Below are positions 56,921 through 64,000 of a stretch of DNA of 64,000 nt, in pieces. Location: NCBI RefSeq assembly GCF_000172795.2, contig NZ_CP020947.1:3562501-3626500 (forward strand). Direction: 5' to 3'. A program made the translations under genes and the position numbers. The notes beneath the pieces were generated by a model. The model was not told where the DNA came from. It saw only the letters and a list, made by a program, of their open reading frames with translations, and made no database searches. Each line of letters begins with the position of its first letter. Position 1 is the first letter of the stretch. This stretch comes from Rhizobium sp. CIAT894 (lineage in GTDB: Bacteria; Pseudomonadota; Alphaproteobacteria; Rhizobiales; Rhizobiaceae).

Positions 56921-57376
56921 CTATTGGTCCTTCTTCTGCTGCGTCACGAGGCCGATATTCTTGAAGCCGGCGCCCTGGATACGGGCCATGACGTCGGCGA
57001 TGACGCCGTACGGCGCCGTTGCGTCGCCGCGCACGAAGATCCGTTCATTATAGCCGGTCGTGGCGATCGCCTCGAGCTTGGCGGCGATCTCGGCGGCCGG
57101 GATCGGCGTTTCCTGCAGGAACACTTCGCCGTCGTTCTTGACGGAGATGGTAATCGGCTGCGTCTCGGAATTCAGCGCCTTGGCCTGCGTTTCCGGCAGG
57201 TCGATCGGCACGCCAACGGTCATCATCGGTGCCGCGACCATGAAGATGATCAGAAGCACCAACATGACGTCGACGAGCGGCGTCACGTTGATTTCGGAGA
57301 TCACGGCCTTGTTCCGACCGCCGCGACGGCGGCGTCCGCCGCCCCCGCCGCCATTGCCTCCAACAGCCATACCCAT
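56921..57376 (-). CDS. tolR: Tol-Pal system protein TolR (ExbD family)
   Basis: 151 residues. Gly/Arg-rich N-terminus (GGNGGGGGGRRRRGGRNKAV), single TM PLVDVMLVLLIIFMVAAPMM with the proton-path Asp, and a periplasmic domain ending IQGAGFKNIGLVTQQKKD. Works with TolQ to convert proton flow into TolA movement. 18 nt from tolQ. Confidence 0.96.
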   Translation of the reverse strand: MGMAVGGNGGGGGGRRRRGGRNKAVISEINVTPLVDVMLVLLIIFMVAAPMMTVGVPIDLPETQAKALNSETQPITISVKNDGEVFLQETPIPAAEIAAKLEAIATTGYNERIFVRGDATAPYGVIADVMARIQGAGFKNIGLVTQQKKDQ

Positions 57377-57394
57377 ATCAGTATACTCCGTTGG

Positions 57395-58114
57395 TTACTG
57401 AGCGGCAGCGCGCGGCTGCAGCTTCTCGTCGATCTGGCGCGAAAGTATGGCGGAGAATTCGTCCGCGAAGCCTTCCATGCGGCCAGAGAGCTTGCCGGCA
57501 TCGGCAGAGAATTTGTTGTAGGCGATAACCGCCGGGATAGCGGCGACGAGGCCGATCGCGGTCGCAAGCAGCGCTTCGGCGATGCCGGGCGCCACCACCG
57601 CAAGGTTGGTGGACTTCGAACCGGCGATCGCCTGGAACGAGGTCATGATGCCGACGACCGTGCCGAAGAGACCGATGAACGGACCGGCCGAACCGATCGT
57701 TGCCAGCGACCCGAGACGGGCGCCGAGAAATTCCGATTCGCGTGACAGCGTCACGTCCATCGCCCGGTCGATACGCATCTGCAGGCCGATCGGCGAACGG
57801 GCGCCGCGCTCGAAGGATTTCTTCCATTCACGCATGGCGGCTACGAAGATCGCTGCCAGCCCGGTATTGTTGCGTTCCGACAGCGAGCGGTAGAGCTCCT
57901 CCAGCGACTGGCCCGACCAGAAGACCTGCTCGAACTTGTCGAACTGGCGCCGTGCGCGGCCATAGGCCAAGTATTTGTCGATGACGATCGCCCAGGTCCA
58001 CACCGAGGCCGCGATAAGCCCGAGCATAACGAGCTTGACGACGATGCCGGCCTGCATGAAAAGCGACCAGAGGCTGACGTCCGTCGTTGCTGCTGCCAAT
58101 CCTACTTGTTCCAT
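57395..58114 (-). CDS. tolQ: Tol-Pal system protein TolQ (ExbB/MotA family)
   Basis: 239 residues, three transmembrane helices (IVVKLVMLGLIAASVWTWAI; LATIGSAGPFIGLFGTVVGI; GIAEALLATAIGLVAAIPAV) in the ExbB pattern. The ATG at 58114 is used; an upstream in-frame start lies within a leader hairpin. First gene of tolQ-tolR-tolA-TolA-like-tolB, then pal and cpoB. Confidence 0.96.
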   Translation of the reverse strand: MEQVGLAAATTDVSLWSLFMQAGIVVKLVMLGLIAASVWTWAIVIDKYLAYGRARRQFDKFEQVFWSGQSLEELYRSLSERNNTGLAAIFVAAMREWKKSFERGARSPIGLQMRIDRAMDVTLSRESEFLGARLGSLATIGSAGPFIGLFGTVVGIMTSFQAIAGSKSTNLAVVAPGIAEALLATAIGLVAAIPAVIAYNKFSADAGKLSGRMEGFADEFSAILSRQIDEKLQPRAAAQ

Positions 58115-58488
58115 TGATCCAAAATCCCCGAATCCAAACGCCCGGTGCTGGACCGGGCGGCACAAAGTGATCTCGCAAGAAGTGTCCGGCGACCGCCGCC
58201 CAAAGCCCTGGTCAAGCTTCCAAGCTCATCTTCCGCCTTCTTGCCGTCAAATTTGGTCAAAGGAAGGCGTGCACCGCACAAACTCCGACTTTCCCAGTAA
58301 GACACTATTATGGTTAATAGATCGTTAGTGCTGGACTGTGACAGTAAGCCTGTATTTGGAAGATTTCATTCCATGGGTTACTTGACCGGAGCAAGATCCG
58401 GCTGCCGAAAGAGCGCTCATCCTGCGGCGCGGGAATTCCTTCACATAAGTTCAAGTTTTGACAAGCCTGAATTCCGGGCGATTCGTCG
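58115..58488. other. tolQ leader and ybgC-tolQ gap
   Basis: 374 bases without a gene. A perfect hairpin CGCCCGGT-GCTGG-ACCGGGCG lies at 58139-58159, about 25 nt before the tolQ start on the minus strand. AT-rich sequence at 58300-58330 (reading CTATTAACCATAATAG on the minus strand) is a likely promoter region for the tol operon, so ybgC and tolQ may be separately transcribed. Confidence 0.45.
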
Positions 58489-58944
58489 CTATAGCGGCGT
58501 GCTGCCTTCCAGGAATTTCGCCGCCAGTGTTTCCGGCAGCCGCCTCGGCCGCCCCCTGGCGTTGATGACGGCGATGATCACCTTGGCAGTGATCAGCAGC
58601 GTTTCGCCCGAACGGATCTGCTGGTTGAGCACCATCTTGGCGCCGCCGGCTTTTTCCGTGTGCGTCAGGATCGTCAGCACATCGTCCATGCGCGCCGGGC
58701 TCTTGAAATCGATCTCCATGCGATGGACGACGAAGACGAGACCCTCCTCGTCGGCGCTGACAAGCTCGCGCTGTTCGACGCCGAGGCAGCGCAGATAATC
58801 GGTCCGGCCGCGTTCGAGGAAATGCAGGTAGCGAGCGTGATAGACCAGGCCGGAGAAATCCGTGTCTTCATAATAGACCCGCTGGACGAGGCGGTGCCCG
58901 GCCTCCGTCAGCTCTCCCGAAATCGAAAAAGGGCGTTCCGTCAT
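58489..58944 (-). CDS. ybgC: YbgC-type acyl-CoA thioesterase
   Basis: 151 residues, hot-dog fold. Catalytic Asp in RVYYEDTDFSGLVYHARYLH, then FLERGRTDYLR and VHRMEIDFKSPARMDD. The ATG at 58944 has a GGAGAAAATT site. Encoded upstream of tolQ as in most Gram-negative bacteria; it hydrolyses acyl-CoA or acyl-ACP and is linked to envelope lipid metabolism. Confidence 0.94.
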   Translation of the reverse strand: MTERPFSISGELTEAGHRLVQRVYYEDTDFSGLVYHARYLHFLERGRTDYLRCLGVEQRELVSADEEGLVFVVHRMEIDFKSPARMDDVLTILTHTEKAGGAKMVLNQQIRSGETLLITAKVIIAVINARGRPRRLPETLAAKFLEGSTPL

Positions 58945-58997
58945 AATTTTCTCCAAACTTCGGCGCCCTCTTTGGCGCAACGCTTCCCGCCAGGCAA

Positions 58998-59051
58998 GCA
59001 TTGAATGCCCGACCGGCAGGCATTGAATGCGCCGCCGCCAGGCATTGAATG
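58998..59051. repeat. three 22-bp-phased direct repeats before sqdB
   Basis: GCATTGAATG occurs at 58998-59007, 59020-59029 and 59042-59051, each start exactly 22 bp apart. Each is preceded by CAGGC-like sequence (CAGGCAAGC, GGCAGGC, GCCAGGC). The array lies between divergent ybgC and sqdB, ending 57 bp before the sqdB ATG, and two-turn spacing would put all copies on one helix face, as in a regulator array. Confidence 0.7.
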
Positions 59052-59108
59052 ATTGTCATAATTTCTAATTATTCCCGATAACGAACGAACCGATCAGGAG
59101 ACGATGCG

Positions 59109-60329
59109 ATGAAGATTGCGGTTATGGGCGGAGACGGTTTCATTGGTTGGCCAACATCGCTGCATCTCTCCGATGCCGGTCACGACGTCCATATCCTCGA
59201 CAATCTGTCGCGCCGCTGGATCGACACGGAGCTTGGCGTTCAATCGCTGACGCCGATGGATTCGATCCAGGAGCGCACCCGCATCTGGCATGCCGAAACC
59301 GGACGCCGCATCCACTTCAATCTGATCGATCTCGCCAGAGACTACGAACTCCTGAAGAACTGGCTTTCAGAACACCGCCCGGATGCGATCATCCACTTCG
59401 CCGAACAGCGGGCCGCGCCCTATTCGATGAAGAGCGACCGCCACAAGAACTACACTGTTAACAACAATGTCAGCGCCACGCATAACCTGCTGAACGCACT
59501 GACCGAGCTCAATCTCGACGCCCATCTCATCCATCTCGGCACCATGGGCGTCTACGGCTATTCGACGGTCGGCGCTGCCATCCCCGAAGGCTACCTGCCG
59601 GTCGGCATCGAAACCGCGGCCGGCGAGACGGTCAGCCAGGAGATCCTCTACCCCTCCAATCCCGGCTCGATCTACCACATGACCAAGTGCCTGGATCAGC
59701 TTCTCTTCCAGTTCTACGCCAAGAACGATGGATTGAGGATCACCGACCTGCACCAGGGCATCGTCTGGGGCACGCATACCGAGCAGACGCGCCGCCACGC
59801 GCAGCTCATCAACCGTTTCGATTACGACGGCGATTACGGCACGGTGCTGAACCGCTTCCTCATCCAGGCGGCGATCGGCTATCCGCTGACGGTGCACGGC
59901 ACCGGCGGCCAGACCCGCGCCTTCATCCATATCCAGGATTCGGTGCGCTGCATCGAACTGGCGCTGAAAAATCCGCCGGCCCGTGGCGCCCGCGTCGAAA
60001 TCTTCAACCAGATGACGGAAACCCACCGGGTACGCGACCTTGCCGAGATGATCGCGAGGATCAGCGGCGCCAAGATCGCCTGGCTGCCCAATCCGCGCAA
60101 GGAAGCCGCCGAGAACGATCTGATCGTCCGCAACGAAAAGTTCCGCAATCTCGGCCTCGAACCGATCACCCTGGAAGCCGGCCTGCTCGGCGAGATCGTC
60201 GACGTGGCAAAGAAATTCGCCTATCGCGTCGACCGCGCCCGCGTGCCGGCCGTCTCCGCCTGGACCAAGGACATTGCCGCGACGATCAATCATGATCCGG
60301 AAGGCAAACGGCTGAAGTCGGTGTCGTGA
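59109..60329 (+). CDS. sqdB: UDP-sulfoquinovose synthase
   Basis: 406 residues, extended short-chain dehydrogenase fold. NAD motif MGGDGFIGWPTSLHLSDAGH, catalytic Thr in HLGTMGVYGYS, YxxxK in IYHMTKCLDQL, and GIVWGTHTEQTRRH, diagnostic of SqdB/SQD1. It makes UDP-sulfoquinovose from UDP-glucose and sulfite for the membrane lipid SQDG, which replaces phospholipid under phosphate limitation. Ribosome site AGGAGACGATGCG. First gene of sqdBDC; a 303-bp gap with RIME parts follows. Confidence 0.96.
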   Translation: MKIAVMGGDGFIGWPTSLHLSDAGHDVHILDNLSRRWIDTELGVQSLTPMDSIQERTRIWHAETGRRIHFNLIDLARDYELLKNWLSEHRPDAIIHFAEQRAAPYSMKSDRHKNYTVNNNVSATHNLLNALTELNLDAHLIHLGTMGVYGYSTVGAAIPEGYLPVGIETAAGETVSQEILYPSNPGSIYHMTKCLDQLLFQFYAKNDGLRITDLHQGIVWGTHTEQTRRHAQLINRFDYDGDYGTVLNRFLIQAAIGYPLTVHGTGGQTRAFIHIQDSVRCIELALKNPPARGARVEIFNQMTETHRVRDLAEMIARISGAKIAWLPNPRKEAAENDLIVRNEKFRNLGLEPITLEAGLLGEIVDVAKKFAYRVDRARVPAVSAWTKDIAATINHDPEGKRLKSVS

Positions 60330-60369
60330 GTGCTGCGCGATGACGAAGGCTAGAAAGGCCGCGGCTTGC

Positions 60370-60569
60370 TCCCTCTTCTCCCCAACGGGGGTCCGAAGGA
60401 CGGGTCGAGACCTGTGGCTCGACCCCGGGCGGTGGCCCGAAGGGTCGGATGAGGGGGCCACACGGCACGCCCTTCATTGCCCTTCGCTCGCGCTCAGCGC
60501 ACTCGCTCCTGTCGGCGCTCGCCCCCTCATCCGCCTGCCGGCACCTTCTCCCCGCAGGGGAGAAGAGAC
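60370..60569. repeat. RIME-type mosaic element between sqdB and sqdD
   Basis: Two partial units: 60370-60460 ends CGGATGAGGGGGCC, and 60520-60569 starts CCCCCTCATCCGCCTGCCGG followed by the stem CTTCTCCCC/GGGGAGAAG. They flank about 60 bp of Ser/Leu-codon-like GC-rich DNA. It accounts for the whole 60330-60632 gap; no gene is seen in it. Confidence 0.85.
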
Positions 60570-60632
60570 ATACAGCAGCGCCTTGCCGTCTCTCCTCCGC
60601 CGGAGCAAGACATATCGAGGCAGTCGAAGCCG

Positions 60633-61457
60633 ATGAACCGCTCGTCCGTATTCGCCTACGTCACCCTCGTCACCAACGCCGACTACGCCATGGGCGCCAC
60701 CGCCCTCGCCCACTCCCTGAGGCGCACCGGCACCACCGCCGACATCGTCGTCCTCCACACCGGCGGCGTCGATGCCGCCGCCCTCGCCCCCCTCACGGCC
60801 CTCGGATGCCGGCTGATCGACGTCGAGCACCTGCCGCTGTCTGGCGCCTTCAACGAACGCCACGCCCGCAGCCATCTCCATTCGGCAGCCCCCTTCACCA
60901 AGGGCCGCAAGCCGGATTTCCATTCGCCGCTCGACAACTTCTGCAAACTCAGGCTGTGGCAGTTCATCGAATACGAACGCTGCGTCTTCATCGACGCCGA
61001 CGCCCTCGTGCTGAAAAACATCGACAGGCTGTTCCTCTATCCGGAATTTTCCGCAGCTCCCAATGTCTATGAAAGCCTCGCCGATTTTCGCCGCATGAAC
61101 TCCGGCGTCTTCGTCGCCACGCCCTCGCATGACACATTCCGACACATGCTCGAAAGGCTCGACAGGCCGGATGCTTTCTGGCGCCGCACCGATCAGACCT
61201 TTCTCGAGACGTTCTTCCCAGATTGGCACGGCCTGCCGGTTTATTTCAACATGCTGCAATATGTATGGTTCACCATGCCGGAGCTTTGGGACTGGAAGAG
61301 CATTTCAATCCTGCACTACCAGTATGAAAAACCCTGGGAAAAGAATCATCCCAAGGCGGCGCGGCTACAACCGTTGATCGATCTGTGGCACCGTTTCCAT
61401 GATGGCGGCGATCTGCCCGAGATCGCGGCGCTGGACAATCCGGAAGGGGCAGCATGA
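60633..61457 (+). CDS. sqdD: sulfolipid synthesis glycosyltransferase SqdD (GT8-like)
   Basis: 274 residues, glycogenin-like GT8 fold. VFAYVTLVTNADYAMGATAL, the DxD motif in ERCVFIDADALVLKNIDRLF, NSGVFVATPS and DQTFLETFFPDW. The ATG at 60633 follows the RIME element; the longer open frame upstream translates repeat DNA. In Rhodobacter sphaeroides sqdD is part of sqdBDC and is needed for SQDG, probably transferring sulfoquinovose. It overlaps sqdC as ATGA. Confidence 0.92.
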   Translation: MNRSSVFAYVTLVTNADYAMGATALAHSLRRTGTTADIVVLHTGGVDAAALAPLTALGCRLIDVEHLPLSGAFNERHARSHLHSAAPFTKGRKPDFHSPLDNFCKLRLWQFIEYERCVFIDADALVLKNIDRLFLYPEFSAAPNVYESLADFRRMNSGVFVATPSHDTFRHMLERLDRPDAFWRRTDQTFLETFFPDWHGLPVYFNMLQYVWFTMPELWDWKSISILHYQYEKPWEKNHPKAARLQPLIDLWHRFHDGGDLPEIAALDNPEGAA

Positions 61458-62371
61458 AGGTACTGGTATCTGGCGGAACGGGTCTCGTCGGACGGTATAT
61501 CGTCGAAGAGCTGCTGACTGCCGGCTACCAGGTGATCGTCGGCGGACGCCGTGCGCCGCATCCGCGCCTCTTCTCCCGCCCGGTCGAGTTCGCAGCCCTT
61601 TCGCTTGATCCCGACAAGGATCAGATCGACATTTTCGACGACGCCTATTTTTTCGTCCACGCCGCCTTCAACCATGTTCCAGGCAAATATCGCGGCGGCG
61701 AGGGCGACGATCCGAAAACCTTCCACAAACTGAATCTCGACGGCACCGTCCGGCTTTTCGAGGCCGCCAAACGCGCCGGCACGCGCCGCTGCATCTTCCT
61801 GTCCAGCCGCGCCGCCTACGGCGAACATGCCGGGGGAAGCGAGCTGACGGAGACGATGCTGGCCAAGCCCGAAACGCTCTACGGCCAGGTCAAGCTCGAT
61901 GCCGAGCGAGCACTTGCCCACCTCTCCACGCCGGGTTTTGCCGGCGTGAGCCTGAGGGCGACCGGCATCTATGGCGATTTCTTTCCGAACAAATGGGACG
62001 GACTGATCGCCGATTACCTCGCCGGCCGACCGGTTGCTTCACGTGCGGGAACGGAAGTTCACGGCCGCGACCTCGGGCGGGCGGTACGTCTGATGCTGGA
62101 GACGGAAAGCAACCGCATCTCCGGCGAGATTTTCAATGTCTCGGACATCGCCCTCGACACCAGCGATATTCTGTCCTTCATCCGCCGTCAGACGGGCTGT
62201 CGGCATTCGCTGCCGAGCCCCGCCGACAAGACAGCGCTCGCTGCAATGAGCGCGGCGAAAATCCGTGCGCTCGGCTGGGTGCCCGGCGGGACTCCTCTGT
62301 TCGAGGAAACGATGCAACGGCTGGCCGTTGCGCAGCCGCAATCTTTCGCGCCTATTCCGCATCGGCAATGA
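61454..62371 (+). CDS. sqdC: sulfolipid synthesis reductase/epimerase-like protein SqdC
   Basis: 305 residues, NAD-dependent epimerase/dehydratase fold. VSGGTGLVGRYIVEELLTAG at the N-terminus, YxxxK equivalent in TLYGQVKLDAERAL and FLSSRAAYGEH. In Rhodobacter, loss of SqdC causes accumulation of a sulfoquinovosyl by-product rather than total loss of SQDG, so it may steer transfer to diacylglycerol. Third gene of the operon, overlapping sqdD by 4 nt. Confidence 0.9.
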   Translation: MKVLVSGGTGLVGRYIVEELLTAGYQVIVGGRRAPHPRLFSRPVEFAALSLDPDKDQIDIFDDAYFFVHAAFNHVPGKYRGGEGDDPKTFHKLNLDGTVRLFEAAKRAGTRRCIFLSSRAAYGEHAGGSELTETMLAKPETLYGQVKLDAERALAHLSTPGFAGVSLRATGIYGDFFPNKWDGLIADYLAGRPVASRAGTEVHGRDLGRAVRLMLETESNRISGEIFNVSDIALDTSDILSFIRRQTGCRHSLPSPADKTALAAMSAAKIRALGWVPGGTPLFEETMQRLAVAQPQSFAPIPHRQ

Positions 62372-62387
62372 TGGCGGGTTTCCTAAT

Positions 62388-62418
62388 CCGCACCCGCCAC
62401 GGCGCGAAGTGGGTGCGG
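62388..62418. other. intergenic hairpin upstream of 5-formyl-THF cyclo-ligase
   Basis: Perfect 8-bp stem CCGCACCC / GGGTGCGG with a 15-nt loop, in the 123-bp gap after sqdC. No T-run follows. It could be a weak terminator, or part of a small RNA; 6S RNA often lies before this gene in proteobacteria, but I cannot fold a 6S-like bubble here. Confidence 0.4.
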
Positions 62419-62494
62419 TGCTGTCGCAGCCGGCATTGCATCGAACACTGAGCCGTCTATGCTTGCCCGACCTTTCTGATATCCGGCCGATCGA

Positions 62495-63082
62495 ATGACC
62501 GCTAGAGAATTGAAAGCGCAGTTGCGCAATGAACGGCTGTCCGCTCGCGACGCTATTTCCTCCGAGAACCGCGCGGCCAAAAGCGTGGCAATGGCCGATC
62601 ATGCCGGCGAGGCCGTCGGCTTTGCGCCGGGCACGATCGTCTCCGGCTTCCTGCCGATCCGTTCGGAGGCCGATCTCAGGCCGCTCATGATGCGGTTTGC
62701 CGCGCGCGGCGCACGGCTCTGCGTGCCGGCGATCCTCGACAAGCAGACGATCGTCTTTCGCGAATTGGCGGAAGGCGCGCCACTCATCGAGACCGGCTTC
62801 GGCACCGTGGGTCCTGGAGCCGATGCCGCCATTCTCGACCCGGAGATCTTGCTGGTGCCGCTTTCGGCCTTCGATGCCAGAGGCCATCGTATCGGCTATG
62901 GCGCCGGCTATTACGACCGCGCCATCAGCCGTCTCAGGCAAAAAGGCCTGCATCCGAAGCTGATCGGCATTGCATTCGACTGCCAGGAAGTGGCACATGT
63001 GCCCAATGAGCCGCACGACATAAGCCTGGATGCCATCCTGACAGAAAGCGGCCTTCGCTTTTTTGCCTCTTGGATTGGATAG
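62495..63082 (+). CDS. 5-formyltetrahydrofolate cyclo-ligase
   Basis: 195 residues. N-terminal helix with LKAQLRNERLSARDAIS, substrate region SGFLPIRSEADLRPLM, and ATP/folate motif VPLSAFDARGHRIGYGAGYY then DRAI. Converts 5-formyl-THF to 5,10-methenyl-THF with ATP. 3 nt before the next gene, so co-translated with it. Confidence 0.95.
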   Translation: MTARELKAQLRNERLSARDAISSENRAAKSVAMADHAGEAVGFAPGTIVSGFLPIRSEADLRPLMMRFAARGARLCVPAILDKQTIVFRELAEGAPLIETGFGTVGPGADAAILDPEILLVPLSAFDARGHRIGYGAGYYDRAISRLRQKGLHPKLIGIAFDCQEVAHVPNEPHDISLDAILTESGLRFFASWIG

Positions 63083-63085
63083 GGA

Positions 63086-63910
63086 ATGCGGCTGCTTTTT
63101 CTGGGTGACATGGTCGGCAAGACGGGACGCACGGCGGTCTGGGACCGCCTTCCCGGCCTGATCTCTGACCTCAAGCTCGATTTCGTCGTCGTCAACGGCG
63201 AGAATGCCGCCGGCGGCTTCGGCATCACCGAAGACATCTTTCTGGAAACGATCAATGCCGGCGCCGACGTGGTGACGACAGGCAATCACGTCTGGGACCA
63301 GAAGGAAGCCGTTGCCTTTGCCGGGCGCCACGATCAATTCCTGCGGCCGGCCAACTATCCGCAAGGCACGCCCGGACGCGGCTCCGGTCTTTTCTATGCC
63401 AGGAACGGCGCGCGCGTGCTCGTCGCCAACGTCATGGGCCGGGTCTTCATGCATCCGGAACTCGATGACCCCTTCAAATCAGCGGAAGTGATCCTCGCCG
63501 CCTGCCCGCTCAAGGAGCAGGCCGATGCAATCATCTTCGATTTCCACGCGGAGGCGACCAGCGAGAAACAATGCTTCGGCCATTTCGTCGACGGCCGCGC
63601 CAGTTTCGTCGTCGGCACCCACACGCATGTTCCGACGGCCGATGCTCAGATCCTGAACGGCGGCACCGCCTATCTGTCGGATGCGGGCATGTGCGGCGAC
63701 TACGACTCCTCCCTCGGCATGGATAAGGAAGAGCCGCTGAACCGCTTCATCTCCAAAATGCCGAAGGGCCGCATGGAAGCGGCGAACGGCCCCGCGACGA
63801 TCTGCGGCGTCGGCGTGGAGATTTCCGATAGAACCGGATTGGCCGAAAAGATCGCGCCGCTTCGGCTCGGACCGCGGCTCGCCGAAACGGTGCCGGAATT
63901 CTGGCGGTAG
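63086..63910 (+). CDS. YmdB-family metallophosphoesterase
   Basis: 274 residues, normal for the TIGR00282 family. Metal-binding motifs RLLFLGDMVGKTGRTAV, VVNGENAAGGFGITED, TGNHVWDQKE, DFHAEATSEKQ and VGTHTHVPTADAQIL are all present. Bacillus YmdB is a 2',3'-cyclic phosphodiesterase affecting biofilm decisions; the target here is unknown. Start ATG follows GATAGGGA. 63911-64000 holds no gene I can support. Confidence 0.93.
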   Translation: MRLLFLGDMVGKTGRTAVWDRLPGLISDLKLDFVVVNGENAAGGFGITEDIFLETINAGADVVTTGNHVWDQKEAVAFAGRHDQFLRPANYPQGTPGRGSGLFYARNGARVLVANVMGRVFMHPELDDPFKSAEVILAACPLKEQADAIIFDFHAEATSEKQCFGHFVDGRASFVVGTHTHVPTADAQILNGGTAYLSDAGMCGDYDSSLGMDKEEPLNRFISKMPKGRMEAANGPATICGVGVEISDRTGLAEKIAPLRLGPRLAETVPEFWR

Positions 63911-64000
63911 AGCCTTTCCGCAACACGCAAATGTGAGCATCCCTGGTCTGGACCACTGCGACCTCATGCCGCATCCTCCCGCCGCCAAGTCAAAGTGATG

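Noticed and set aside
59051..59080. TTGTCAT before sqdB as a PhoB box
   Set aside because: Only one half-site matches; the second half (TCTAATT) fits CTGTCAT poorly.
60477..60632. N-terminal extension of sqdD
   Set aside because: The extra codons translate RIME repeat DNA; ATG 60633 gives the normal GT8 N-terminus.

Overview
The window reads as a stretch of a fast-growing Rhizobium chromosome (R. etli / R. leguminosarum type). This rests on high GC with strongly biased codon use, RIME-type palindromic repeats, an alphaproteobacterial serC RNA leader before serC-serA, a sqdBDC sulfolipid operon in the order known from rhizobia and Rhodobacter, a divergent pobR/pobA pair, and the order ybgC-tolQRA-tolB-pal-cpoB-tilS-ftsH-glmM. 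I see no prophage, integrase, transposase or CRISPR array. Species assignment is inference.

Layout. 1-5.2 kb: pseudouridine synthase, phosphoribosyltransferase, SLC13-type permease, purC, TetR regulator. 5.4-11.4 kb: complete RND tripartite efflux system with a candidate TetR operator and a strong terminator. 11.5-19 kb: seven tightly overlapping genes, made up of a LacI regulator, a PotD-type ABC importer, a nucleoside hydrolase and an adenine deaminase. This looks like a self-contained purine-nucleoside uptake and salvage operon. 19.2-27 kb (minus): M20 amidohydrolase, TctABC tripartite transporter and a DctB/DctD-like two-component system, with a 28-nt perfect palindrome between regulator and transporter. 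27-30.6 kb: molybdopterin oxidoreductase, a B12-riboswitch-controlled cbtB-cbtA operon with an unknown membrane-anchored third gene, and a divergent histidine phosphatase. 30.8-42.5 kb: GGDEF-EAL protein, Pit phosphate transporter, acetate kinase, pobR/pobA, a small Rap-like protein, two small membrane proteins, tRNA-Met(CAT), mnmA and a DMT exporter. 42.6-46.5 kb (minus): serC-serA with its RNA leader, and an Omp25-like porin. 47-59 kb (minus): glmM, ftsH, tilS and the Tol-Pal cluster. 59.1-64 kb: sqdB-sqdD-sqdC, 5-formyl-THF cyclo-ligase and a YmdB-type phosphodiesterase.

Most notable points: (1) a secreted stand-alone copy of the TolA C-terminal domain encoded between tolA and tolB; (2) a mobile palindromic repeat read in frame inside tilS, with a second copy in non-coding DNA; (3) a nucleoside salvage operon that pairs purine enzymes with a polyamine-type ABC importer, its hydrolase carrying Tyr where the catalytic His is expected; (4) an exactly 22-bp-phased triple direct repeat before sqdB; (5) the palindrome before tctC together with a GAFPGA variant of the sigma-54 contact loop. 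No wholly new multi-gene defence or mobile system is visible.
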